Shown one piece after another: positions 26,634 to 35,282 of a DNA stretch of 64,000 nt. How positions within the stretch are numbered: position 1 is the stretch's first letter; each line of letters starts with the position of its first letter. Source of the DNA: Desulforhopalus sp. IMCC35007 (lineage in GTDB: Bacteria; Desulfobacterota; Desulfobulbia; Desulfobulbales; Desulfocapsaceae); contig NZ_SWCN01000013.1 in the NCBI RefSeq assembly GCF_005116575.1, forward strand, positions 98,403 through 162,402, in the 5' to 3' direction. The translations under genes were made by a program, and so were the position numbers. Under the pieces are notes generated by a model. It saw only the letters and a program-made list of their open reading frames with translations. It had not been told where the DNA came from and made no database searches.

Positions 26634-27100
26634 AGATAGTAACCCTGAAGATGGAAGATAAGTCTTCTGCTTTTCTGCTCCACCATGTTTTCTTGTGTCA
26701 GTTGTTCGTTATTCTGGATCTGGCTGTCTTCTGTTTTGATTGCCGCAGAAAAATAGTCAAGGATAAACGGCCTGTCTTGCCGGTAGAGGCTGCTCAGACG
26801 CTGCACCAGTTTATCGTAAGCGAGGTCATCCCATGTTTCATCAACTTTTTCCCATTGCGGTTCACCGAGATTTTTTTGGTAATATGGGCTTGAGTCAATA
26901 AATTTCATATACCTATCGACCTGTTCATACGCATGGTTAAGTTGTTGTTTTCTTTCCTGCAGATCTTTGAGGGCTACCGTATAATGCTTGTTTGTCTGAA
27001 ATGCCATGATAAACAGATAAAGGCAGACTGCAAAGGCAATCATACAGGCGCATTGAATGCAAAGTGCAAGTGGTGATGGCTTTGGAAGTTCATAACTCAT
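26618..27100 (-). CDS. MshJ/PilO-like inner-membrane pilus protein
   Basis: The 160-residue protein has a single N-terminal transmembrane helix (LALCIQCACMIAFAVCLYLFIMAF split, about 12-34). A coiled coil follows (KDLQERKQQLNHAYEQVDRYMKF), then a small periplasmic domain: the architecture of PilO/MshJ/GspM. It overlaps mshI by 4 bp and mshK by 16 bp. It probably pairs with the PilN-like part of the upstream protein in the inner-membrane alignment complex. Confidence 0.72.
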   Translation of the reverse strand: MSYELPKPSPLALCIQCACMIAFAVCLYLFIMAFQTNKHYTVALKDLQERKQQLNHAYEQVDRYMKFIDSSPYYQKNLGEPQWEKVDETWDDLAYDKLVQRLSSLYRQDRPFILDYFSAAIKTEDSQIQNNEQLTQENMVEQKSRRLIFHLQGYYLCPCQ

Positions 27101-28551
27101 GGTTTAACCCTTTTGAGCTGAGGGAGAAGGCTGCCATGGAGGAACCCTGTTTGTTCAGCCTCCCGGTAATTCCAGGTAAGTTCTCCTACACCAAAGCTTT
27201 CGTTTAAGCTCGATGCTGTTTTTTCAAATCTGGTTGTCACCTCCGCATAACTCCCCTGACTGCTGCAGGTAAGAGCAAGGAGAAAAGCCTTATCCTGGAT
27301 CTTTTCAGGAATACTTAATTCCTCTGTAGCCGAGCGTTCCTGGCCTGTTATAGGGTCGGGGCCGGGTGGCAGGGCGAGGGTATCTTCTGCCCCAAGTGCC
27401 TGACGCTGTATTTTTAACTCTGTAACGTGGACATTGGGCGGTAGGGCGTCGGAGAGTTGTTTGGCCAGGAGATCCAAGCGATAATCTTCGAGGGCTTTGG
27501 CCCGGATGTTTACCAGGCGCTCAAAATTATTGAGCATTGTGGTCTGGGGCATTCTCTGGGTGATATGCTCCCGAAGCTGGTTGAGTTCAGTGGTCGTAGA
27601 GCGGTAGCTGTTTTCCTGCTTCTTGAGTATGGGCTGGTAATACAACCAGCTGGCCAACAGACCCGTTGCCAGGACTCCAGCGCAGAGGGCTACAGTTTTT
27701 GATACGGATTGGAGCTGCCAGATTTTCCTGAAATCTTCTGGGACAAAATTGTAGGCAGGGTCTGCAAAATATACCCCGAAAAGCTGAGGGTTGTCTAAGA
27801 CCGCCTCAGGGTCTGGAGTCTGTATGACTTTGCTGAAATCAGCTTGCCATTCATCTATCCCCAAATTTTTCAGGTTGATGGTGTTTCGTCTGGAGCCAAG
27901 GCAGAGGATGTTAAACTCCTCTATATTGTGCTCTTTTCTCAGGGTCACACGAGCAAAATCTACGGCATTTGGGATAAGTGCCTCTTCAACCTGTCCGGGG
28001 CCGGTCTGGGCAAGGGATTGGTTATAAACAGGGATACCGTTTTTTACTACGAGGAGCTGGCTATACCGCATGCCAATTACAAAGATGAGGACTGCTTTTG
28101 CTGTCAGAGTTTTTATAAGGCCTGCTATGGCTGTAGCGGCCGGCACAACAGAACAGGTTTTGACACCGGTAAGAGCACTGATCTGCGGGAGGCTTGCATT
28201 CAGGTCTTCTTCGTGGATGAAGATAGAATTGACAATGTTGTCCTTGCCTGCCATTGCACAGCTTTTATGGATCAGGCTTGAGGTATCCATGGCAATGCCA
28301 AGATCGGTGAATCTTTTCTTTACCTGCAGGGCAAGCAGCTCGGGTTTGAGTTTTGGAAAGCTGTCGGTATAGATGTGGTAGTCTTCCGGGGTGAACGTGT
28401 AGTGGATGTTGCCGTTATATTTCCTGCCGATGGTTTCGCTCTTAAAAAACCTGCTAAACCTGACTGTATCCTTTGTTTGAGAGAGCATCTGGGTTATGAA
28501 GTATCCCCCCTCAGGTCGTTGTTGAATACACCAATTTCTTGCGCGGATCAT
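27097..28551 (-). CDS. MshI-like protein: PilM-like domain fused to PilN-like domain
   Basis: The 484-residue protein combines a cytoplasmic actin-like (PilM/GspL-type) domain (about 60-275; segments ALTGVKTCSVVPAATAIAGL and AVLIFVIGMRYSQLLVVKNG), a transmembrane helix (TVALCAGVLATGLLASWLYY, about 285-305) and a periplasmic PilN-like coiled coil plus ferredoxin-like domain (about 310-470; LSDALPPNVHVTELKIQ). This domain combination is normal for GspL-like and MshI proteins. It overlaps mshM upstream and mshJ downstream by 4 bp each. Confidence 0.78.
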   Translation of the reverse strand: MIRARNWCIQQRPEGGYFITQMLSQTKDTVRFSRFFKSETIGRKYNGNIHYTFTPEDYHIYTDSFPKLKPELLALQVKKRFTDLGIAMDTSSLIHKSCAMAGKDNIVNSIFIHEEDLNASLPQISALTGVKTCSVVPAATAIAGLIKTLTAKAVLIFVIGMRYSQLLVVKNGIPVYNQSLAQTGPGQVEEALIPNAVDFARVTLRKEHNIEEFNILCLGSRRNTINLKNLGIDEWQADFSKVIQTPDPEAVLDNPQLFGVYFADPAYNFVPEDFRKIWQLQSVSKTVALCAGVLATGLLASWLYYQPILKKQENSYRSTTTELNQLREHITQRMPQTTMLNNFERLVNIRAKALEDYRLDLLAKQLSDALPPNVHVTELKIQRQALGAEDTLALPPGPDPITGQERSATEELSIPEKIQDKAFLLALTCSSQGSYAEVTTRFEKTASSLNESFGVGELTWNYREAEQTGFLHGSLLPQLKRVKP

Positions 28552-29621
28552 GAGGCGGTTCCTTGGGGTGGAAAGGAGAATATAAATTTTTCTGTCATTC
28601 TGGCGTAGCAGATGGTCGGAATATTGAGTTGCACTTTTTCTTGTATTGTCGAGGGAACAGTCGTAGTTATTCCGGGGAGAACTCCGCTGGCTCTATTAAA
28701 AACTAAAATGTAGATCAGGGCAGCTACAACGAAAAAAAACACAACGACAAGAGGAACGGCAATTAATTTATTTTTACGCCTGGTTTCATTGATATCCTTC
28801 ATAGTGGTGATCGCAGTCTTCACATGTCTTTTAGAAAGACGTCTGGTTGCATCAAGGCTTGCGAGCAGCAGGGTGCGATCCATTATTCTGTTGATGAGCC
28901 TGGGGATACCATGACTGGCCTTGTGGAGCAACCTGCAACCTGATGTGGAGAGTTGGATTCCACGGCCTCCTGCGTGTTTGAGTCGATATGTAACATAATC
29001 TGCAACCTGGCTCCTGTTTAATGGCTCCAGCTGCTCGTGAACCACTATGCGCTGGACGAGTTGCCCCAGATTGGGAGCGGTCAGGACTTTTTCAAGGCCG
29101 GTCTGGCCTATGAGCAGAATCTGCATCAGTTTGCGTTTACCTGTCTCAAGATTCGAGAGCATTCGTAACTGCTCAAGGGTCTGGGGCGGCATATTCTGTG
29201 CTTCATCAACAATAATAAACAGTTCTCTGTTTTCTTCTGCCATTTTGAGAACATGGCTCTGGAAGCTTTGTAACAGCTCAGCCATTGATGTCTGGCTGTT
29301 GAATTCCAGTCCCATTTCGCCCAGAAGAAGCTGAAGAAGACCAGTTGCATTAACGGCTGGACTGAGGATAAGAACAGGAGTCTTCCTCTCGTCGAGGCCT
29401 TCAAGGAGCCGTCGCAGGATCAGGGTCTTGCCGAGCCCGGCTCTGCCTGTCAGCACCATGAAGCCTTCTCCGTTGTTGATGGCATGCTTGAGAATCTTGG
29501 CTGCGGCCTGGTGGGATGGGGCGGGATAAAAACATTCCGGATTAGGGCTAAGGCCAAATGGTGCCGTTCGAAGACCATAAAGGCTGAGATATTGAGCTGT
29601 TGGTTGTTTGGTTGCAGCCAT
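28548..29621 (-). CDS. mshM: MshM/ExeA-type AAA ATPase
   Basis: The 357-residue ATPase has the ExeA/GspA family start LYGLRTAPFGLSPNPECFYPAPSHQAA, Walker A TGRAGLGKT (about 60) and Walker B LFIIVDEAQNMPP (about 130). Arginine-rich sensor segments follow. A transmembrane helix near residue 295 (VPLVVVFFFVVAALIYILVF) puts a short tail in the periplasm. ExeA-type proteins help insert or assemble the secretin through peptidoglycan. It is 2 bp downstream of mshG. Confidence 0.87.
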   Translation of the reverse strand: MAATKQPTAQYLSLYGLRTAPFGLSPNPECFYPAPSHQAAAKILKHAINNGEGFMVLTGRAGLGKTLILRRLLEGLDERKTPVLILSPAVNATGLLQLLLGEMGLEFNSQTSMAELLQSFQSHVLKMAEENRELFIIVDEAQNMPPQTLEQLRMLSNLETGKRKLMQILLIGQTGLEKVLTAPNLGQLVQRIVVHEQLEPLNRSQVADYVTYRLKHAGGRGIQLSTSGCRLLHKASHGIPRLINRIMDRTLLLASLDATRRLSKRHVKTAITTMKDINETRRKNKLIAVPLVVVFFFVVAALIYILVFNRASGVLPGITTTVPSTIQEKVQLNIPTICYARMTEKFIFSFPPQGTAS

Positions 29622-29623
29622 TG

Positions 29624-30826
29624 TTATCCCAGTTGTGAAATCATATTATATACTGGACCAAGTAATCCCATGGCGATGATGGCAAAGATGAAGCCTGCCA
29701 CAACAATGATAAGCGGCTCAATTGTCTTGGACATTGCCGAAACCAGCTTATCCACCTGTTTCATGTAGTGACTTGCCAGAAGTGCGAACTGTTCCGGCAT
29801 GTTTCCGGTCTGTTCTCCCACTCGTACCATTCGTAAAACAAAGGGTTCAAAAAAGGCAAAGGATTTGATCGCCTCAGACATGGGATTCCCTTCACTGATC
29901 TCTTTACGCATCAGGCGAACACCGTTTTTAAGAATCTGGTTGGAGACCGATTGCTCCATCAGTTCCATAGAACGGAGAATATTAACACCGGCATCTGTGA
30001 GCATCGCCGTATATTCAAAAAAGAAGGCGAGTTGGGAGGCACGGATAACGTTTTTTATAAGAGGGACGTGGTTCCACATCTGATCCCAGATATACTGTAT
30101 TTTGGGATTACGCTTTGTTAAAAGGTAAAAAATGACAAAGATTGAAATGAACAGTGGAATTACAGGCCACCAGCGGTCAAAAAAGTCCGTTGTTGCGATG
30201 AGAATTCTGGTGGGAAGCGGCAGGTCTTCAATGCCCATGGAGGCAAAAAGATCCATGAGCTGGGGCAGGACAAAAAGCATCCAGAAGGCGAGAGCACCGA
30301 ACATCGCCAGGAGAACCACGATGGGATAGATCAGCGCTCGACGGGTTGAACTGATAATATAATCCACCCGGTCGATATGGTTCGCTCCATCTCTTAAGGT
30401 TCGATCGAGATTACCGGTTTCTTCTCCGATAGAGATGAGCGGCAGCATAATTTTGGGGATGATCGGTGGGGCTTCCCGCAGTGCTTCTGAAAAAAGTAAA
30501 CCATCGTCTATACGCTTGTTGATGGCATTAAAGGTGTCACCAAGTACCGGGTGACAGGGCGGCTTGGTCATATCGTCCAGTGCTTCACGCAGAGGAACAC
30601 CACCCTGGATCAGCAGCGCAAGGTTTCTGAAAAATTCTGCAAGGATCGGTCGTTTAAGAGCTCTGCCTGGACGAGGAAGTGGTGGAAACAGTTTTTTCCT
30701 GTAATCAACAAGGATTTCCCCTTTTCTTTCTACGGTGCCGAACAGATCCTCAAGAGACGAGAACTTCCCCTGATTTCGGGTCACCTCTCCAGCACTGTCC
30801 ATGGTCTGGTAGCTGAAATGTGGCAT
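29624..30826 (-). CDS. mshG: Pilus inner-membrane platform protein MshG (GspF/PilC family)
   Basis: The 400-residue polytopic protein has two GspF repeats. Repeat 1 has FFRNLALLIQGGVPLREALDDM (about 65-87) and repeat 2 FFFEYTAMLTDAGVNILRSMELM (about 270-292). Each is followed by ISIGEETGNLD or VRVGEQTGNMPEQ and hydrophobic helices. The protein is the cytoplasm-facing platform driven by the MshE ATPase. Its ATG overlaps the mshE stop by one base (TAATG). Confidence 0.92.
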   Translation of the reverse strand: MPHFSYQTMDSAGEVTRNQGKFSSLEDLFGTVERKGEILVDYRKKLFPPLPRPGRALKRPILAEFFRNLALLIQGGVPLREALDDMTKPPCHPVLGDTFNAINKRIDDGLLFSEALREAPPIIPKIMLPLISIGEETGNLDRTLRDGANHIDRVDYIISSTRRALIYPIVVLLAMFGALAFWMLFVLPQLMDLFASMGIEDLPLPTRILIATTDFFDRWWPVIPLFISIFVIFYLLTKRNPKIQYIWDQMWNHVPLIKNVIRASQLAFFFEYTAMLTDAGVNILRSMELMEQSVSNQILKNGVRLMRKEISEGNPMSEAIKSFAFFEPFVLRMVRVGEQTGNMPEQFALLASHYMKQVDKLVSAMSKTIEPLIIVVAGFIFAIIAMGLLGPVYNMISQLG

Positions 30827-32469
30827 TAGCCGATCACCCTGATGAGTTCCTCAATACTGGTGATACCGTTGCGAACCTTATTAATCCCCGAGGTGCGAAG
30901 ATCGGTAAAACCCTCCTGCCTGCAGGCATCCTCAATGACATCCAGTGAGGCGTCTTTTGCAATGAGGCGCATGAGCTGATCAGTTACAGGAATCACCTCC
31001 GAGATGGCATCGCGGCCAAGATAGCCGGTGTCCTGGCAGTGAGAACAGCGCCCTGCCTTATAGTACTGCCCGGCGGGGTCGAGGCCGAATTCCTGAGCTG
31101 CTTCGGGGAGAATTGTGGTCGGCTCCTTACAGAAAGTACAAAGTCTTCTGATCAGTCGCTGGGCCATGATGCCTTTGAGTGAGGTGGACATCAGGTAGGG
31201 GGAAATTCCAAGATCTTTAAGCCTGGCAAGAGCCGCAATGGCGCTGTTTGAGTGCAGTGTTGACAGCACAAGGTGGCCTGTCAGCGCAGCTCTCACAGCC
31301 AGCATAGCGGTTTCTTCATCCCTGATCTCACCAATGAGCATTACGTCAGGATCCTGGCGGAGAAAGGTGCGTATGGCAGAGGCGAAGGTGTACCCGGCGC
31401 GGGCATTCACCTGGGTCTGGCGGATCATCAGGAGTTCATACTCGATGGGATCTTCAACGGTTAGTATGTTTTTGCCGATAGCGTCCTGTTCACGAAGAGC
31501 TGCATAGAGAGTGGTCGTCTTACCTGAGCCTGTGGGCCCGGTAATGAGGACCATGCCGTGGGGGAGTTGGAAGGTTTTACGCAGCACCTGTTGTTTTGCT
31601 TCTCCAAATCCGAGCTCATGGAGGTTAAAGGTGGAGGAGCCGCGCGACGGTAAAAGGCGCAGTACCAGGTTTTCTCCAAAATTTGTCCGAACAGAAGAGA
31701 CCCTGATATCAAAGGTGTCTCCAAAAAAATCAAAGGACATTCTGCCATCCTGAGGTTTGCGCTGTTCGGCAATGTCCATTCCGGAATTCACCTTGATGTT
31801 GGTGGTCAGACGGCTGTGGAGGCTGACAGGAAAAACATAGATTGGTTTGAGTACCCCGTCGACCCGGTACATAACCCTTGATGAGATGTCACTGGGGGTG
31901 ATATGGATATCTGTTACCCGGTAACTGATGGCGGAACCGATCAGGTTGTCGACAAGTTTCTGGACATCTACATCAAGGTTGGGGTTGATCCGGAGTTTAT
32001 TGGTGATCGATTTGATCTCGTCTTCAATGGGATGTTCGATGAGATAGTAAAAACGTTCGATCATTCGTTGCAGCTGGTTGGCCCCGGCGACATGGACGTG
32101 GACGATCAACCCGGTGATCCTGTAGGCCTGTTCTTCCGCCAATTTGGAAAATGGATCAGCAATAGCGATATGGAGTTGGTTTTCCCGTTTTTCTATCACA
32201 AGAAACTGGTAATGGGCTGCCACCTTACCTGGGACAAGTGCAAGGAGTTTGGGGTCAGGCAGAAAGTTACGCAAGTCAATAAAAGGAATATTTCCCTGCT
32301 TTGCAAGCACGAGGGCGAGGTCAGAATCGGTGATAAGCCCCAGGCGCATGAGACACTCACCCATACGTTCTCCGGTTGCATTCTGTTCGCGGAGAGAAAA
32401 ATCAAGTTGATCGTGGGTGATAAAACCCTGATCTATGAGCAGGTCTCCAAGTCTAGGTGATGCCCCCAT
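30826..32469 (-). CDS. mshE: Pilus assembly ATPase MshE with tandem c-di-GMP-binding MshEN motifs
   Basis: The 547-residue ATPase starts with two 24-residue motifs of the form RLGxxLxxxGxxxxxxLxxxLxxQ: residues 6-29 (RLGDLLIDQG...LREQ) and 35-58 (RMGECLMRLG...LAKQ). They are separated by exactly five residues (NATGE). This tandem is the c-di-GMP-binding MshEN signature. The catalytic half has Walker A GPTGSGKTT (about 318), an Asp box, Walker B VMLIGEIRDEETA and a zinc tetracysteine CTFC...CSHC near 475-500. It is the first gene of the mshE-G-M-I-J-K-L-N-prepilin operon, about 245 bp from a divergent gene. Confidence 0.95.
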   Translation of the reverse strand: MGASPRLGDLLIDQGFITHDQLDFSLREQNATGERMGECLMRLGLITDSDLALVLAKQGNIPFIDLRNFLPDPKLLALVPGKVAAHYQFLVIEKRENQLHIAIADPFSKLAEEQAYRITGLIVHVHVAGANQLQRMIERFYYLIEHPIEDEIKSITNKLRINPNLDVDVQKLVDNLIGSAISYRVTDIHITPSDISSRVMYRVDGVLKPIYVFPVSLHSRLTTNIKVNSGMDIAEQRKPQDGRMSFDFFGDTFDIRVSSVRTNFGENLVLRLLPSRGSSTFNLHELGFGEAKQQVLRKTFQLPHGMVLITGPTGSGKTTTLYAALREQDAIGKNILTVEDPIEYELLMIRQTQVNARAGYTFASAIRTFLRQDPDVMLIGEIRDEETAMLAVRAALTGHLVLSTLHSNSAIAALARLKDLGISPYLMSTSLKGIMAQRLIRRLCTFCKEPTTILPEAAQEFGLDPAGQYYKAGRCSHCQDTGYLGRDAISEVIPVTDQLMRLIAKDASLDVIEDACRQEGFTDLRTSGINKVRNGITSIEELIRVIG

Positions 32470-32713
32470 TTGTACTGTTCCTGTTGGTTAAAAGTTTTGT
32501 GTATCTTGACCATTTTCCAGAAAAATGATCAGATGAAAACAACTCAAAATAAACATATCATAGCTCTCATGAAATGTAAAACGTATGGCTCTATTTTTAG
32601 ACAAGAATTACAATGTGTTGTAAGTATGGGCGGGGCTGTGCTTTTGAGTAGGCAATGACCTGCCTTATTTTAGTAGTTATAAACAATGTTGTGAGAAGAA
32701 ACGAGGAGTTACG
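32470..32713. promoter_or_regulatory. Divergent promoter region, msh operon / lytic transglycosylase
   Basis: This 244-bp AT-rich region must contain promoters for both flanking genes. TACAAT occurs at about 32609 on the plus strand and GAGGAG precedes the plus gene. I cannot fix either promoter with confidence. Confidence 0.4.
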
Positions 32714-34597
32714 ATGCTTCAGAAGCTGAAAAGTGGTAAAATTGTCGCTGCGATTTTTTGTTCACTTTGTGTTTATTTAATTTTTTCAACTATTTGCCTG
32801 GCCCAGATGGTGACCATCCCCCTGACTCTGGACGAACAGCTTCTTACCTCGATTCTCGTGGAATCCTCCTTTAAAGGTGAAGGCAAAAGTGTTGATATCT
32901 ATGGTAGGAAAGGTGATTGTACCCATATAAAACTCGAAGACCCCCACTACCGGATTGAGAACAATCTTCTGAGGTTGGAGGTAGCCCTGTCTATCCATGG
33001 TGGCACGGAAATGGGCGACAACTGCCTCTTCCCCATGGAGTGGAGTGGTTACCTTGTTCTGCTGCAAAAACCTGTTTTTGTAAAGAGCGAATTCGCCCTT
33101 TCATTCAAGGTGGTTGACTCCAAACTGCTTGGAAAAAATAAGGAACCCGCAGCCATTGCCGGAGTTCTCTGGGATCTGGTGAAAACGAATGTTTACGGCT
33201 ACCTGGAGCGTGCTCAGGTGGATCTTGCCCCTCCTGTTGGGCACCTGCAGTCTTTTCTGAAGCCTCTTTTTAAAAAAGAAGTCCAAACGGCGACAACCGC
33301 CATGCTTGAATCTCTGCATAGGGGGAAGGTCTATGTCCAGGATGATAAACTCATTGTTGAACTGGTGGCTGAAGTAGAGGAGGTGTATCAGGCCGAAGCT
33401 GAACCCGTTCCTTTTACCCCGGAACAGCGTGCCCAGATCGTGGAATTATGGGAGCGGTGGGATTCGTTTTTGGTCAATTTCATCAGTTTGATTGCGCATG
33501 GCTTTCTACCGCCGGATGATCGTCAGCTCCTCATGGACAGCCTGCTTGAGTCTCGTTATACATTTGCCGCGGCCCTCGAAAAGCCAGAACTTGAAGGTGA
33601 TCTTGTCCGCCTGCAGTTTTTGGAGGTCTGGAAAAATCTTTCTCCTCTTTTTCGGCGGCGACTCCAGAGCCAATCACCGGGAAACAGCCTCGGATTTCTT
33701 GCATTTTTAACGGCAGCCGATGCCCTGACCATGTTTGATGGGATGGGCCCTACTTTTGGAATTGAACTGAGCCAGCAGGGACTGCTGATGCTTGCCGAAA
33801 TGTTATCAGGCCATGCAACGCCACTCCCGTACCTGTTTGCTCCTGATGAAAATTTGCGAAAGTTGTTTGAAATGCAGCCTGAGGGTGACGGTGACGTTCC
33901 CCTCAATGACCTCCAGGAAATTGATCTGGAACCAGCCAAGGAACCGCTCTCCTTGTTTCTGAATTTTTTCGTGAGTCCTGCCTACGCAGCCGAGTCTAAA
34001 GCCTCGCCTGATTATTCTGAAATCCTCAAGTGGCAGGTTCCTGAGGAACCCTATCCTGATTACATTGATAAAGTTCGTGCCGTACTTGATCAAGCCGCGG
34101 GTCGAATCGTCTCTCAACAGAAAATCCCGGCTTCGCTGGATAAGATGTTTGTGGAGATGATTTCTGCCGTAGCCTGGCAGGAAAGTTGTTTTCGCCAGTT
34201 TATTGTGAAAAATAAGAAACTGACTTATCTCCTCTCCTACAACGGTAGTTCTGTAGGTCTGATGCAGATAAATCAGCGCATCTGGCGGGGGCTGTATGAT
34301 TCCAATCGTCTGCGCTGGGATATTAATTATAACGCTATGGCTGGTTCTGAAATCGTTACCCTTTACTTGAATCGTTATGCCTTAAAGGATGCGTCATGGG
34401 TGAAGAAAGGCAGGTCCGAACTGCTCGCGCGTCTTCTCTATTCCATGTATAACGGTGGGCCGGGGGAGTATAAGAAATTTCTTCAACGGGAAAAGACAGG
34501 AAAACACTATAAAAGTGATAAGCTCTTTGCTCAGAAACTGGAATGGGTGAAAAATAAAGACTGGCAAAAAGTCCGTCTCTGTCTGATTGGAGGATAA
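32714..34597 (+). CDS. Periplasmic lytic transglycosylase with large N-terminal extension
   Basis: The 627-residue protein has a signal peptide (about 1-31, ending CLA-QM) and a C-terminal SLT domain (about 470-600). The SLT signatures are AWQESCFRQF with catalytic Glu490, GSSVGLMQIN and YNGGPGEYKKF. It should cleave peptidoglycan glycan strands. The N-terminal 430 residues are not recognised. They include an acidic region and, at about 415-432, a second signal-peptide-like stretch (LFLNFFVSPAYA-AE) just before the SLT part. This suggests a past fusion of a secreted enzyme to another secreted protein. It is divergent from the pilus operon, where such an enzyme could open the cell wall; that link is positional only. 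Confidence 0.8.
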   Translation: MLQKLKSGKIVAAIFCSLCVYLIFSTICLAQMVTIPLTLDEQLLTSILVESSFKGEGKSVDIYGRKGDCTHIKLEDPHYRIENNLLRLEVALSIHGGTEMGDNCLFPMEWSGYLVLLQKPVFVKSEFALSFKVVDSKLLGKNKEPAAIAGVLWDLVKTNVYGYLERAQVDLAPPVGHLQSFLKPLFKKEVQTATTAMLESLHRGKVYVQDDKLIVELVAEVEEVYQAEAEPVPFTPEQRAQIVELWERWDSFLVNFISLIAHGFLPPDDRQLLMDSLLESRYTFAAALEKPELEGDLVRLQFLEVWKNLSPLFRRRLQSQSPGNSLGFLAFLTAADALTMFDGMGPTFGIELSQQGLLMLAEMLSGHATPLPYLFAPDENLRKLFEMQPEGDGDVPLNDLQEIDLEPAKEPLSLFLNFFVSPAYAAESKASPDYSEILKWQVPEEPYPDYIDKVRAVLDQAAGRIVSQQKIPASLDKMFVEMISAVAWQESCFRQFIVKNKKLTYLLSYNGSSVGLMQINQRIWRGLYDSNRLRWDINYNAMAGSEIVTLYLNRYALKDASWVKKGRSELLARLLYSMYNGGPGEYKKFLQREKTGKHYKSDKLFAQKLEWVKNKDWQKVRLCLIGG

Positions 34598-35149
34598 TTC
34601 CGTCTTCGTCCTATGCTCCTGTTCCCGTGTATATGGTTCAGGAGCATGCTCTTTACCCCCATTTTATAATCATTTAGGATTGTACAATCTCCAGGACAGT
34701 CCAAGGACAGGTCCGTTCTGGCTCACGTCGTAAATAAAACCATCGTTATCATAATCAACAGCGAGGTAGCGGTAACCAACCTTCTTCAGTCCTTTTGCCC
34801 CGATCATAGGGTCGTACCCGTCCTCCTTGTTCTCTGTGCTGGCGAATCCTAAACCTCCTGACAGTAGCCGCTGTCATTGTCCCACCCTGCTGTTTCAGAT
34901 AAAGGGAGCCGCGTCCGGGATGATCTAGGCCAGAGCAGATATTCTTTACCGTAATTTTTATCGTGGTGTTGTATTTATCGAGCATCTCCTGGTTTGTCAG
35001 GAAGTGCTCTTTTTTTACAGTTTTTGTCCTGGATACCGACCGTTTCCGGTGTGTTGATCTTTGTTTTTCCCTGTTTGTTATAACGTCATCGATTGGAGGT
35101 ATTTTTGTCTGTATCGGATGGGAATTATTGTTTGAAGCTTCGAAGTGCA
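34598..35149. other. Gene-poor region between transglycosylase and lexA
   Basis: No intact gene is evident. The region contains a minus-strand remnant of an outer-membrane protein (given separately) and AT-rich DNA leading to the lexA promoter. A 169-codon minus-strand frame crosses the lexA promoter and is judged spurious. Confidence 0.5.
34670..34873 (-). pseudogene. C-terminal remnant of an outer-membrane beta-barrel protein
   Basis: On the minus strand, 67 codons without a start end in a natural stop. They read like the last strands of an outer-membrane barrel: DGYDPMIGAKGLKKVGYRYL, then AVDYDNDGFIYDVSQNGPVL and GLSWRL near the end. The GYRYL...VDYDNDGF...GP.LGL pattern is typical of such C-termini. 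The frame closes upstream with TGA and no ribosome-binding site is present. It looks like a decayed fragment rather than a gene. Confidence 0.5.
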
Positions 35150-35204
35150 TTGACAAAACAAAATGTAAATGTACAATACGGATAAGGAGTAATGTAAATG
35201 TACA
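35150..35204 (+). promoter_or_regulatory. lexA promoter with two 14-bp repeats (candidate LexA operators)
   Basis: TTGACA (35150-35155), a 16-bp spacer and TACAAT (35172-35177) form a near-consensus sigma-70 promoter. AATGTAAATGTACA occurs at 35162-35175, over the spacer and -10, and again at 35191-35204, 29 bp later. The second copy lies within the perfect palindrome AAATGTACATTT. Placement over the promoter suggests autoregulation by the LexA encoded about 80 bp downstream; this is inference. Confidence 0.65.
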
Positions 35205-35282
35205 TTTGGTCGGACAGGTCAACGTAGAACTGGTTTTTTTAACAACACTATCAACCGGAAACATTCAAAGACTATTAAAGCT

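Noticed and set aside
34755..35264. 169-codon minus-strand frame
   Set aside because: It crosses the lexA promoter repeats, has no ribosome-binding site and is out of frame with the outer-membrane remnant.
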